Source: PFJX01 sp964466195 (GTDB taxonomy: Bacteria > Pseudomonadota > Gammaproteobacteria > Burkholderiales > Thiobacillaceae). From it: a stretch of DNA of 64,000 bases. The translations under genes and the position numbers were made by a program. The DNA is taken from NCBI GenBank assembly GCA_964466195.1, contig CAYXMQ010000015.1, positions 1 to 64,000 on the forward strand. The letters are read 5' to 3'. The notes under the pieces are model-generated. The model was not told where the DNA came from. It worked only from the letters and a program-made list of their open reading frames with translations, and made no database searches. This document shows, in pieces, positions 34,752-43,421 of the stretch; position 1 is the stretch's first letter; each line of letters opens with the position of its first letter.

Positions 34752-35935
34752 GGCAGCAACTCCGCAAGAGGCATGAAACGCACCGGCTCGCCGGCGCTGA
34801 GGCAGACGCCCGCATCGACGTCGACCAGGCCATCGGCCCAGGCCAGCGAGGTCAGTACGCCGGAGCTCTGGTTGGGGAACAGCACCGCCTGACCCGCTTC
34901 CAGTCTGGCGCGCATGAATTCGCGGCGCGCGCCGGGCTTGCTGCGATGGAAGCCTGCGGGCACGCTGAAGCTCAATGGCGGGCGCGGCGTTTCGCCCATG
35001 CGGGCGCGCAGGAAGGGGGCGGCGAACAGGCAGAACACAACATAGGCGGAAACCGGGTTGCCGGGCAGACCGATGAAATCGGCTTCGCCGATACGGCCAT
35101 AGGCCAGCGGTTTACCCGGCTTCATGGCCACTTTCCACATGTCCAGTCGTCCGAGCGCTTCCACCGCGCCTTTGACGTGGTCTTCTTCGCCGACCGAGAC
35201 GCCGCCGGTGGTCATCACCACATCGGCCTGACGACTGGCGGACGCGAGTGCGGCTTGAGTGGCTTCGAGAGTGTCGGCCACCAGGCCGAGGTCGACCACC
35301 TCGCAGCCGAGGCGGGCGAGCAGCCCGTTCAACGCCGCCCGGTTGGAGTTGTAGATGCGCCCAGGCGGCAACGGCTGGCCGGGTAGCACCAGTTCATCAC
35401 CGGTGAAGAACACGGCCACCTTGAGGCGACGATAGACATTGACTTCGGTTGCGCCGATCGAGGCGGCGACACCCAGTTGCGCCGGGCCAAGCCGCACGCC
35501 GGCGGTGAGTACGGTCTGGTCCGGTCGGATGTCCTCGCCGGCGCGGCGGATATTGGCGCCCGGCTTGAGCGGCTTCAGGCAACGCACGCCGTCGCCGACG
35601 ACTTCAGTGTCTTCCTGCATCACCACTGTATCTGCGCCTTCCGGTACCGGTGCGCCGGTGAAGATGCGCGCCGCGCTGCCGGCACGCAGTGGCTGGCCGA
35701 TCTGGCCGGCCGGGATGCGTTGCGAGACAGGCAGAACCGCATCCGCTGTCGCCTCCACGGCGCGCACGGCGTAGCCGTCCATGGCGCTGTTGTCCAGCGG
35801 CGGTACGCTGACTGCAGCGATCAGTGGTGCGGCCAGAATGCGGTCGAGAGCGGCCTCCGTCGCCAGGATTTCGGTGTGCGTCGGCGGGCGCGCACTCGCA
35901 AGAAGTTGCTGTAGGGCTTGTTCGACGCTCAGCAT
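34748..35935 (-). CDS. moeA: molybdopterin molybdenumtransferase
   Basis: 395 residues. Features are VPPLDNSAMDGYAVRA near the N terminus, FTGAPVPEGADTVVMQED, VAVFFTGDELVLPGQ, and the TTGGVSVGEEDHVK loop in the MPT-binding domain, followed by GKPLAYGRI and GLPGNPVSA. The enzyme inserts molybdate into adenylated molybdopterin. It is divergent from the DUF2189 gene across about 290 bases in which nothing else was recognised. Confidence 0.93.
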   Translation of the reverse strand: MLSVEQALQQLLASARPPTHTEILATEAALDRILAAPLIAAVSVPPLDNSAMDGYAVRAVEATADAVLPVSQRIPAGQIGQPLRAGSAARIFTGAPVPEGADTVVMQEDTEVVGDGVRCLKPLKPGANIRRAGEDIRPDQTVLTAGVRLGPAQLGVAASIGATEVNVYRRLKVAVFFTGDELVLPGQPLPPGRIYNSNRAALNGLLARLGCEVVDLGLVADTLEATQAALASASRQADVVMTTGGVSVGEEDHVKGAVEALGRLDMWKVAMKPGKPLAYGRIGEADFIGLPGNPVSAYVVFCLFAAPFLRARMGETPRPPLSFSVPAGFHRSKPGARREFMRARLEAGQAVLFPNQSSGVLTSLAWADGLVDVDAGVCLSAGEPVRFMPLAELLP

Positions 35936-36227
35936 GGGGCGGTTTCCTGGGTAGAGGCGATGTACAACGAGATCATCGGTTGCCTTTCGTGGTTGATTTT
36001 CGCCACCGCGAGGTGGGATGGATAGTGAGTATTCTGCTGGTTTGCAGGCAATTGTCGCCTGCGTTTTGCCGAAAGTGTTTGCCCCAGGCCCCCCAGGGCC
36101 AGACCTGACGGCGGTATTGACACAAGAACAACAACAAGAATGAAATGGCCGCAGCGCTGAAGTAGAGGCGGTCTTGCGGCCGCAATTGCAGCGTATTCCT
36201 TACCGTTTCGAGATTGAGGAGACCGCC

Positions 36228-37031
36228 ATGAAGCAGGAAATTCCCCACGTTGAATATCTCCCGACGGTGCTTCCCGCCGTCCGCAAGGTTCCCGTCGCCG
36301 CTTGCCTTGGCTGGCTGCGTCTGGGTCTGGACGATCTGCGCGCCGCCTGGGCGGTTTCTCTGGCCTACGGTGTGTTGTTCGCCGGCCTGGGCTGGATACT
36401 GGTGACCCATGGCTGGAGCGACCCGCACTGGGGGCTGAGCTTCACTTCCGGCTTCCTGCTCGTCGCGCCGGTGCTGGCAGTCTGTTTCTATGCCATCTCC
36501 CGCGCCCGCGAGCGTGGCGAGCCGCTGGTTTCGCTGACCCGGCCGTTCCGGCTGCTGCGCGAAAATATCTGGTCGCTGGGCTTGTTCGCGATCATGTTGG
36601 CCATGCTGTTCAGCCTGTGGGAACGGGTCACTGCGATCGCGGTGGCGTTGACGCTGCAGGCGGATGTCTATGCCGGTGATACCTTCAGCTACACGGAAAG
36701 CTTGCTTGGCGACAGCAATCATCTGCCGGTGGTGATCGGCTTCTTCGTTGTTGGGGCCGTCTTCGCGCTGATCTCTTTCGCGTTGTCCGCCGTTTCCTTG
36801 CCGATGATCGTGGATCGCCAGGCCGATCCGGTCACCGCGTTGCTGACCAGCTTGACTGCCGTGCGCCGCAACCCGCTGCCGATGCTGGCCTGGGCGGCAA
36901 GCATCGTGTTTCTGGTCGGCTTGGGTTATCTCACCGCCTTTGTCGGTCTCATCGTGATCTTCCCGCTGCTGGGGCACGCCACTTGGCATGCCTATCGCGA
37001 GCTGGTGGAGCCGCCCGCGACAGCGGTTTGA
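36228..37031 (+). CDS. DUF2189 integral membrane protein
   Basis: 267 residues with six predicted membrane helices. The N-terminal soluble stretch and following helices carry the DUF2189 pattern (KVPVAACLGWLRLGLDDLR, later SFALSAVSLPMIVDR and FPLLGHATWHAYR). GAGGAG precedes the chosen ATG at a good distance; an earlier in-frame start 54 bases upstream has no site. Function unknown. In other proteobacteria such proteins often lie near cytochrome or respiratory genes. It converges on dsbA with a 24-bp gap. Confidence 0.8.
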   Translation: MKQEIPHVEYLPTVLPAVRKVPVAACLGWLRLGLDDLRAAWAVSLAYGVLFAGLGWILVTHGWSDPHWGLSFTSGFLLVAPVLAVCFYAISRARERGEPLVSLTRPFRLLRENIWSLGLFAIMLAMLFSLWERVTAIAVALTLQADVYAGDTFSYTESLLGDSNHLPVVIGFFVVGAVFALISFALSAVSLPMIVDRQADPVTALLTSLTAVRRNPLPMLAWAASIVFLVGLGYLTAFVGLIVIFPLLGHATWHAYRELVEPPATAV

Positions 37032-37055
37032 GCCCTATCTCCCGGCGGGCAGCGA

Positions 37056-37742
37056 TTATTTTCGGCTGCTGCGCCGCGGTTCGCGCGCACGTCCAATCAG
37101 GCTGTCGGCGATGCTGATCAGGTCGTTCAGCTCCTTGGCGGCTTTGCCCAACACCGTGTAGCGGCCATCCACGGTAATCCGCGGCACGCCATCGACCTTG
37201 TAGGTGCGCGCCAGCATTTCGGCGCGGGCAAGATGGGTCTCGACGGCAAACGAGTACATGGTGTCGCGGAAGGCTTTGCTGTTGACGCCTTGGCTCGCTA
37301 CCCAGCTGAGCACGGCTTGCTCGGTGTAAAGATTGGTTTTGTTATGGATGGCATCGAATGCAGCCTGATCCAGGCGAGCCAGCTGTCCGCTTGCTTCCAG
37401 GGCATAAAACAGACGCGCCAACATGCTCCAGGCGGCGCGGCCGAAGGTGACCGGCACGCGGCGGAAGGCCACATCCTTCGGCAGGGTCTTCTCCCAGGCA
37501 TGGATTAGCGGATTGAAGTCGCGGCAGTGCGGGCAGCCGTACGAGAAAAACTCCAGCACTTCGATCTTGCCCGCCTGCTCACCCGGCTGGGGTGGCGTGA
37601 TTGCGCTCCAGTCGCGGCCTTCGACCAGTGGGATGGGATGCGTGCCGGTACGGACGGCGGCTTGCGCAGCAGTGCCGGCCAAGCCGCCGACGGCGAGAGT
37701 GGCAAGAAATGCACGATTGAATTGGCGTCGGGTCAGGGGCAT
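37056..37742 (-). CDS. dsbA: thiol:disulfide interchange protein DsbA
   Basis: 228 residues. The leader begins MPLTRRQFNRAFLATL, a twin-arginine-like signal rather than a plain Sec one, and the mature part starts near AAQAA. The thioredoxin fold has the active site SYGCPHCRDF, the helical insertion, and the cis-proline loop DGVPRITV. GGAGA precedes the ATG at 37742. It introduces disulfides in the periplasm and is re-oxidised by DsbB, encoded just upstream on the same strand. Confidence 0.92.
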   Translation of the reverse strand: MPLTRRQFNRAFLATLAVGGLAGTAAQAAVRTGTHPIPLVEGRDWSAITPPQPGEQAGKIEVLEFFSYGCPHCRDFNPLIHAWEKTLPKDVAFRRVPVTFGRAAWSMLARLFYALEASGQLARLDQAAFDAIHNKTNLYTEQAVLSWVASQGVNSKAFRDTMYSFAVETHLARAEMLARTYKVDGVPRITVDGRYTVLGKAAKELNDLISIADSLIGRAREPRRSSRK

Positions 37743-37767
37743 AGCAATGTCTCCGTTTTTTAGAAAT

Positions 37768-38274
37768 TTAGCGGCGCGTGGTATTGCGAATGCCAACAAG
37801 CGCCCACGCTGCCGCGATGAAGCAGGCGATGAACGCGATCAACGCCCAGTTGGCCAGACTCAACCCCATGATGTTCAGTTCCGTCTGTTCACAAAAGCCG
37901 GTGGCCAGGAACCACTCGGGCAGACGCTGGCCCAGCCATTCCACCAGCTTTTCGATCAGACTGGGTTCACCCGCCAGGCACGAAATACTGCCCGGCGGCT
38001 GTACCTGCAGCCAGCTTTGATAAGTCGCCACGGCCATGCCGCCGGCGGCGAGGGGCAAGTTCAACGCACCTATCCAGCGACTTGCCGGACGCGGTGACAG
38101 CCAGGCTGCCAGGCCGCTCAGCACGACCAGGATCATGAACAGCAGGCGCTGGAAGATGCACAGATGGCAGGGGTGCAGATCCAACCAGGCGGTCAGGATA
38201 AAGCTGGCCGCGACCAGCGCGAAGCTGCCCGCGGCCAGCAGCGACCAGATAAAACGCGGTGTCAGGGCTTTCAT
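37768..38274 (-). CDS. dsbB: disulfide bond formation protein DsbB
   Basis: 168 residues, four membrane helices. The first periplasmic loop has the redox pair CHLC (near residues 36-39) followed by FQR. The second loop has the second pair of cysteines (ISCLAGEPS and ATGFCEQTE). It passes electrons from DsbA to quinone. It forms a two-gene unit with dsbA, 25 bases apart. Confidence 0.92.
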   Translation of the reverse strand: MKALTPRFIWSLLAAGSFALVAASFILTAWLDLHPCHLCIFQRLLFMILVVLSGLAAWLSPRPASRWIGALNLPLAAGGMAVATYQSWLQVQPPGSISCLAGEPSLIEKLVEWLGQRLPEWFLATGFCEQTELNIMGLSLANWALIAFIACFIAAAWALVGIRNTTRR

Positions 38275-38375
38275 GCCGATAGTCTCAATTTGCTCGTGCA
38301 GGCCGATGCCGGCGTCGGCCGACTATGGGACAGGAAAAGGCGGGGCGAGGCAAGCGTGTGTGCACTGGTGCCTGA

Positions 38376-38693
38376 TCAACGCCGGCCGCCTTGCCAACCG
38401 CGGCCGTCATGGGGGGGCGGGCGCTGCAAGGCGGCAAGCATTTCCTGTTCGTCGATACGGCCGTCGGCATCGCTATCGACGGCCGCAAACTCCAGCGCAC
38501 ACGGCCGCCGTCCATGACCGGCCCGCTTCGACCGGCATTCGGCGCGCAAGCGCTCGAACTCGGCATGATCAAGGTAGCCGTCGTGGTTCAAGTCATGCAC
38601 GGAGTAAATCGGCGGCAGCGCAGGAAAGGTTTGATCGGCATTGGCCAATGGCGCCGCCAGCAGGGCTGGTATCAGACAGCAAAGAGATTTCAT
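38376..38693 (-). CDS. secreted EF-hand calcium-binding protein
   Basis: 105 residues. A short signal peptide (KSLCCLIPALLAAPLANA) is followed by two EF-hands: DLNHDGYLDHAEF and DSDADGRIDEQEM, with Ca-ligating Asp, Asn and Glu in canonical positions. The tail is rich in Gly, Arg and His. The ATG at 38693 overlaps the stop of the hydrogenase small-subunit gene by four bases (ATGA) and has GAAGGAAA upstream, so the two are translationally coupled. A partner or stabiliser of that protein is a reasonable guess but not shown. Confidence 0.8.
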   Translation of the reverse strand: MKSLCCLIPALLAAPLANADQTFPALPPIYSVHDLNHDGYLDHAEFERLRAECRSKRAGHGRRPCALEFAAVDSDADGRIDEQEMLAALQRPPPHDGRGWQGGRR

Positions 38694-39859
38694 TTGCCGG
38701 TTTCCTTCAAGTAATCCACCAGGGCTTGCATATCGGCCTCTTCCAACGCAAAACGATGAGAACGTATCTTCCCGGAGCGCAGCAGCGTCGGCACCTGATC
38801 GGGCGGGGTCCGCAAGCGGGCTGCATTGGTGTCGTGGCAATAGATGCAGTGGTTGTCATAAATCGCTGCGCCGCGTTCGGCTGGGGTGGCGCCGTTTGGC
38901 GCCGGCGCAGCCGCGATCGGGGCGTAGAAGCTGCTCCGGTCCCAGAACTCGGGTTCGCTGCAGCCCAGGCAGGGATGGCCCGATTCGATCGGGTTGCTGA
39001 CCCCGTTCCAGCGCAGTGTGGCGCAAGCATTGCGGGTCAGCGGCCCCTTGCAGCCCAGCTCGAACAGGCACCAGCCGGCGCGCGCACCGGCGTCGTCGAA
39101 CGTCTTGGCGAAGCGCCCGGCCTCGTAATGGCCGCGGCGCGAACAGCGCTCGTGCACTGTCTCGCCGTAGAACGCCAGCGGCCGCTCCAGCGCATCGCGT
39201 GGCGGGAAAGCGCCGAACGCTAGCCTATAGGCCAGCACGGCGCTGATCACTTCGGGGATGGGCGGGCAGCCCGGCAGGTTGAGCAGCGGCCGTTGCGGGA
39301 CGCGGCCCAGCCGCATCCGTTCGCCGATGCCGGTTGCGCCGGTGGGGTTGGGCGCGGCGGCGGGTAGCCCGCCAAAGGCCGCGCAAGTGCCCAGTGCAAT
39401 CACCGCCTCGGCGGCATCCAGGCAACGCGCCAGCAGGCTCAGGCTGTCCTCGCCGGCGATGGTGGAGCACGCCCCGTCCAGCGCGGTCGGGGCCGAGCCG
39501 TCCACGATCAGCAACAACTTGCCATGATTCGCCTGCAGGCTGGCCTCGCGCGCCTGTTCAGCCGCGCTGCCGCTGGCTGCCTGCAAAGTAGGGTGGTAGT
39601 CGAGCGAAATCAGATCGAACAACAGGTGCTCCAGCGATGGCGTCGAGGAGCGGGTCAGGGATTCGGTGCAGCCGGTGCATTCCTGCAATGCCAGCCAAAC
39701 CACCGGCAAGCGTCGCGCCCGCGCCAGCGCCTCGGCCAGAATCGGCGCCGTACTCGGCGGCAGCGCCAGCAGTGAGGCGGCAAGCGCGCAGAATTTGAGA
39801 AAAGCGCGCCGGTTCAGCCTGTTTGCCGAGCCGTAATGCATTTCTGCGAGTCCGATCAT
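38690..39859 (-). CDS. [NiFe]-hydrogenase small subunit fused to a c-type cytochrome
   Basis: 389 residues. A twin-arginine leader (NRRAFLKFCALAAS), then the small-subunit fold with the proximal-cluster ECTGC, GTCAAFGG and NLPGCPP. The distal and medial ligands follow: HERCSRRGHY, CLFELGCKGP, NACATLRWN and HPCLGCSEPEFWD. All Fe-S cysteines and the histidine of a group 1 enzyme look intact. Instead of the usual C-terminal membrane anchor there is a monohaem cytochrome domain (about 325-389) with CIYCH and a later Met. No large subunit or maturation gene lies on either side. An ATG six codons in (MHYGSANR) is an alternative start. Confidence 0.85.
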   Translation of the reverse strand: MIGLAEMHYGSANRLNRRAFLKFCALAASLLALPPSTAPILAEALARARRLPVVWLALQECTGCTESLTRSSTPSLEHLLFDLISLDYHPTLQAASGSAAEQAREASLQANHGKLLLIVDGSAPTALDGACSTIAGEDSLSLLARCLDAAEAVIALGTCAAFGGLPAAAPNPTGATGIGERMRLGRVPQRPLLNLPGCPPIPEVISAVLAYRLAFGAFPPRDALERPLAFYGETVHERCSRRGHYEAGRFAKTFDDAGARAGWCLFELGCKGPLTRNACATLRWNGVSNPIESGHPCLGCSEPEFWDRSSFYAPIAAAPAPNGATPAERGAAIYDNHCIYCHDTNAARLRTPPDQVPTLLRSGKIRSHRFALEEADMQALVDYLKETGK

Positions 39860-39924
39860 CGCTGTCGCCTCAAAACACTGCGCCGCCTCAGTTTCCGCGG
39901 GCGGCGCGATCGTTCATTGCGTGC

Positions 39925-40242
39925 TCATTTCAGATAGCCGCGCGCCTGCATGTGGTCGCAGGCATAGCCGCCTGCTCTGCCCATCGGCAGCGTCAGGCTT
40001 TTTTCCTTGGCGCGCGCTTCCATCAGGGCGTGATGCTCGGCCAGATAGGCCTTGCATTCATCATAGGTCTTAAAACTGCGCATCTTGGTCTGGTGCTCGA
40101 TGCGCTCCTGCTGTGTCATCAATTGCCAGCCGCGCGTATTGCCCTGGTCTGCCGCCCAGGGGCCGCGCGCTTCAGCCAGTCCGCCAGCCAACGTAATACC
40201 GAGCAGACCGGCAACGATCAGCGTGGAATAAGCGGATTTCAT
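39925..40242 (-). CDS. small secreted protein of unknown function
   Basis: 105 residues with a signal peptide (STLIVAGLLGITLAGGLAEA). The mature part has two recognisable spots, WQLMTQQERIEHQTKMR and YDECKAYLAEHH, and two cysteines. Similar small periplasmic proteins are, from memory, common in betaproteobacteria, but I cannot name a function. GGAG precedes ATG 40242. It sits 65 bases upstream of the hydrogenase-like gene on the same strand. Confidence 0.65.
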   Translation of the reverse strand: MKSAYSTLIVAGLLGITLAGGLAEARGPWAADQGNTRGWQLMTQQERIEHQTKMRSFKTYDECKAYLAEHHALMEARAKEKSLTLPMGRAGGYACDHMQARGYLK

Positions 40243-40381
40243 GATTTTCTCCATCGGGTTGTTGAGGGAATCGGAGGCATTTCCTTGCGGTTCTTGCTCT
40301 CCTGCTTCCATTCAAGCCCATGGCGGCCGATCGAACGTGTCAGCTTGTAACCATTTGTTACCGTGAATGCCGGCGGACGAC

Positions 40382-41542
40382 TCAACCGTCCATGCCGATG
40401 CCTTGCCGCTTGAACGGGCTGCTCTCGTTGAGTTCGTCGACGTAGCGTTCAATGCCGCCGCTTTCGCGCTGCAAAAACTCTTCCACCGCGCTGGAAAAGC
40501 GCGGGTGCGCCAGCCAGTGCGCCGACCAGGTGGTGACCGGCAGGAAGCCGCGCGCGAGTTTGTGTTCGCCCTGCGCGCCGCCTTCGAAAGTGGCAATCTT
40601 GTTGGCGATGCAAAATTCGATCGCCTGGTAGTAGCAGGTTTCGAAGTGCAGGCCGGGGTGATATTCCAGCGTGCCCCAGGAGCGGCCATACAAGGCGCGG
40701 TCGTCGCAAAAATTGAGGGCGCTGGCGATGGGCTGCTCGCCCTCGCCGGCATCGCGCAGGGCAACGATGAGCAGGATGTTTGCCGGCATGGAGCGGCCGA
40801 CGCGTTGGAAGAAATCCAGGTTCAATGCCAACGGCGAGTTGAACTGCTGATGGGTCTGCACATAACAGCGCATGAAGAACGCCCAGTATTCCGGCGTGAT
40901 CTGCTCGCCGCGCAGATGGAGAAAGCGGATGCCGGCATCGCTGACCTTGCGTCGTTCCTGCTGAATCTTCTTGCGTTTGTCGCGACGCATGCCGGCCAGG
41001 TAAGCGGCGAAATCGATGTAACCCGGGTTATTCCAATGCAACTGCACGCCCCGGCGCAACAGCATGCCCTGGCTTTGCATTTCCAGCGCCTGGCTGGCCG
41101 GCGGAAACAGACAATGCAGCGAGGAAGCGCCGCTGTCGCGCGCCAGTTGCAGTGCGGCCTGGATCAGTTGCGCGCGCACAGAGTCCGACTCCGCCAACAA
41201 CCTGGCGCCGGTCACCGGTGTGAACGGCACCGAGGAAACCAATTTCGGGTAGTAACTCAGGCCGTGGCGTTGATAGGCCTCCGCCCAGGCCCAGTCGAAC
41301 ACGAACTCGCCCCAGGAATGGCTCTTGAAATAGAGCGGCATGGCGCCGACCAGGGTTTCGTCTTGCCACAGCGTCAGAAATTGCGCTCGCCAGCCGGTGG
41401 CGGCAGTGGCGCAGCCGCTGTCTTGCAAGGCGCGCAGAAAAGCATAGGCCAGAAAGGGGTTGTCGCCCGGCGTAACCGCGCGCAACGCGTTCCATTGCGC
41501 CTCCGGAATCTCGCTCAGGTTTTCGACGATGCGCAACATCAA
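40382..41542 (-). CDS. FemAB/GNAT-like acyltransferase (DUF482 type)
   Basis: 386 residues. Two GNAT-like halves: PFLAYAFLRALQDSG near the N terminus, VGAMPLYFKSHSWGEFVFD, and late EGGAQGEHKLARGFLPV. These match the large DUF482/FemAB-related N-acyltransferase family. Substrate unknown; members are described as peptidoglycan-related or general GNAT proteins. It overlaps the downstream methyltransferase start by four bases. Confidence 0.75.
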   Translation of the reverse strand: MMLRIVENLSEIPEAQWNALRAVTPGDNPFLAYAFLRALQDSGCATAATGWRAQFLTLWQDETLVGAMPLYFKSHSWGEFVFDWAWAEAYQRHGLSYYPKLVSSVPFTPVTGARLLAESDSVRAQLIQAALQLARDSGASSLHCLFPPASQALEMQSQGMLLRRGVQLHWNNPGYIDFAAYLAGMRRDKRKKIQQERRKVSDAGIRFLHLRGEQITPEYWAFFMRCYVQTHQQFNSPLALNLDFFQRVGRSMPANILLIVALRDAGEGEQPIASALNFCDDRALYGRSWGTLEYHPGLHFETCYYQAIEFCIANKIATFEGGAQGEHKLARGFLPVTTWSAHWLAHPRFSSAVEEFLQRESGGIERYVDELNESSPFKRQGIGMDG

Positions 41543-42138
41543 CGTAGCGTTCGCTGCCAGACCAGGCTGCGGTTATTGCTGGGCATTGCGATGTCTTGCA
41601 GCAACTGCAGCCCTTGGGCTGCGGCGAGCCGGTTGATGGCTTCGAAATCCCGCACGCCGCTGTTCGGGTTGCGATTCTTCAACCAGGCATCGAAGCGTGC
41701 ATTGCTTTCGGAGGTGAAGCGGCCGTCGTAGTTGAACGGGCCGTAAAGACACACAATGCCGCCGTTGGCGAGGACGCGGCCGATGCCGGCGAACAGGCGT
41801 TCCACTGCCGGCCAGGCGACGATATGGACGGTGTTGGCGTTGAAGATGGCATCCACTTCGCCCGTAAGCGGCCATTCCGGCGCATTCACATCGATGTCCA
41901 GCGGCGGCAGCACGTTGGGCAGGGCGGCTTCATCCAGCCAGGCCTGAATGCCGGCGTGGTTGATGGCCAGTTCGCTGGTCTGCCAGGTCAGGTGCGGCAA
42001 GGCCTGGCCGAAGTAAACGGCGTGCTGGCCGGTGCCGCTGGCGATTTCCAGGACCCGGGTGCGGTCGGCAAAGACCTTTTCCAGCACGGATTGAATGGGG
42101 GCGCGATTCTGTTCGCAGGATTCGGCAAAAGGTTTCAT
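41539..42138 (-). CDS. DUF938 SAM-dependent methyltransferase-like protein
   Basis: 199 residues from the ATG at 42138. FAESCEQNRAPI at the N terminus, the SAM loop VLEIASGTGQHAVYF, the IVAWPAVERLFAGIGRVL helix and CLYGPFNYDG are the DUF938 signature. Substrate unknown. The earlier in-frame start at 42189 has no ribosome-binding site and would add a nonconserved extension. Confidence 0.85.
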   Translation of the reverse strand: MKPFAESCEQNRAPIQSVLEKVFADRTRVLEIASGTGQHAVYFGQALPHLTWQTSELAINHAGIQAWLDEAALPNVLPPLDIDVNAPEWPLTGEVDAIFNANTVHIVAWPAVERLFAGIGRVLANGGIVCLYGPFNYDGRFTSESNARFDAWLKNRNPNSGVRDFEAINRLAAAQGLQLLQDIAMPSNNRSLVWQRTLR

Positions 42139-42206
42139 GGTGCTGTTATGCCATTTTCGGTCGTCGGCGTTCAACGCCAATATGAGCAAGGTTTTTTGCG
42201 CGCGCG

Positions 42207-43421
42207 TCAGCGCAGATGGCGATCATGCGGATGCACCAGCCAGCGATGCACCAGCCAGGCGCCGACGCCGCAAACGGCGAGCAGCGAGGCCAACGGAGCG
42301 GCGCTGCCGTCATGCAGGGTGCTGATGCCGACGCCGGCCAGCGTCGCGAGGCCGAATTGCAGCGCGCCCATCAGGGCCGAGGCGGTGCCGGCGCGCTGGC
42401 CGTGGGTGGCCAGCGCGCTGGCGCTGGCGTTGGGCGCGATGAAGCCGAGGCTGGCGACGTAAACGAACAGGCACAGCAAGGTCAGCGGCAGCGTTGCCAG
42501 GCCGGTGAACGTCAGGCCGACCAGACTGAGGCCGGCGAATGCCGGCAGCCATAGCGCGCGGCGCAGCATGCGAGTGGGTGCGATGTTTTTCAGGCTGCGC
42601 GCATTCAACTGGCTGGCGGTGACGAAGCCGAGCGCATTGATGCCGAACGCCCAGCCGAAATGTTGCGGCGAGATGCCGTCCAACTGGATCAATACGAACG
42701 GCGAGCCGGCGATGTAGGCGAACAGCCCGGCCATCGCCAAGCCGCTGCTCAAGGTGTAGCCGAGGAAGGCGCGGTTGAACAGCAGGCCGGTGTAGTCGCG
42801 CGCGATGCGTTGCGCGTCGAGTGGCGACTCGTGGCGGGTGTCGTGGCTTTCCGGCAGGCCGAAGCCTATCGCCAACAAACAGATCAGCGCGAACGCCAGC
42901 AGCAGGAAAAAGATGGCGCGCCAGCCCAGTGCGGTGACTATCCAGCCGCCGATGATCGGGGCCAGGATCGGGGCCAGGCCCATGACCAGGATCAAGCTCG
43001 AAAAAGCCCGCGCCGACTCGCGTGCGCTGCAACGGTCGCGCACCACGGCGCGCGCGATGACCATGCCGGCGGAACCGCCCAGCGCTTGCAGCACGCGCCA
43101 GGCGGTAAGGGCGCTGATCTCCTCGCTCAGGGCGCAGCCCAGGGTGGCCAGTGCGAACAGCGCCAGCCCGGCATACAGCGGCGGTTTGCGGCCGAAGCGG
43201 TCGGATAGCGGCCCCCAGACCAGTTGGCCGCAGGCCATGCCGATGAAAAACCCCGCCAGCGTCAGTTCGGCGCTGCCGGCGGCGGCGGCCAGATCCCGTT
43301 CCAGTACGGCAAACGCCGGCAGATACATGTCGATCGAAAGCGGGCCGATCGCGGTAAGTGCGCCCAGGATGAGCAGCCAGACCGGAAAGCGGCCGGCATC
43401 GAGTCCGGAGGTGAGGTTCAC
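42207..43421 (-). CDS. Bcr/CflA-family MFS drug efflux transporter
   Basis: 404 residues with 12 membrane helices. Motif A is GPLSDRFGRKPPLY, preceded by SIDMYLPAF, and VIARAVVRD and GWRAIFFLL are typical of Bcr/CflA exporters. The GTG start overlaps the dioxygenase gene's stop by four bases. Substrate cannot be told from sequence; sulfonamide, bicyclomycin or amphenicol efflux are known in the family. Confidence 0.85.
   Translation of the reverse strand: MNLTSGLDAGRFPVWLLILGALTAIGPLSIDMYLPAFAVLERDLAAAAGSAELTLAGFFIGMACGQLVWGPLSDRFGRKPPLYAGLALFALATLGCALSEEISALTAWRVLQALGGSAGMVIARAVVRDRCSARESARAFSSLILVMGLAPILAPIIGGWIVTALGWRAIFFLLLAFALICLLAIGFGLPESHDTRHESPLDAQRIARDYTGLLFNRAFLGYTLSSGLAMAGLFAYIAGSPFVLIQLDGISPQHFGWAFGINALGFVTASQLNARSLKNIAPTRMLRRALWLPAFAGLSLVGLTFTGLATLPLTLLCLFVYVASLGFIAPNASASALATHGQRAGTASALMGALQFGLATLAGVGISTLHDGSAAPLASLLAVCGVGAWLVHRWLVHPHDRHLR

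Noticed and set aside
34497..39859. Link between moaD-moeA and the hydrogenase-like gene as a maturation unit
   Set aside because: Molybdopterin genes have no role in Ni-Fe assembly, and they are separated by convergent and divergent genes.
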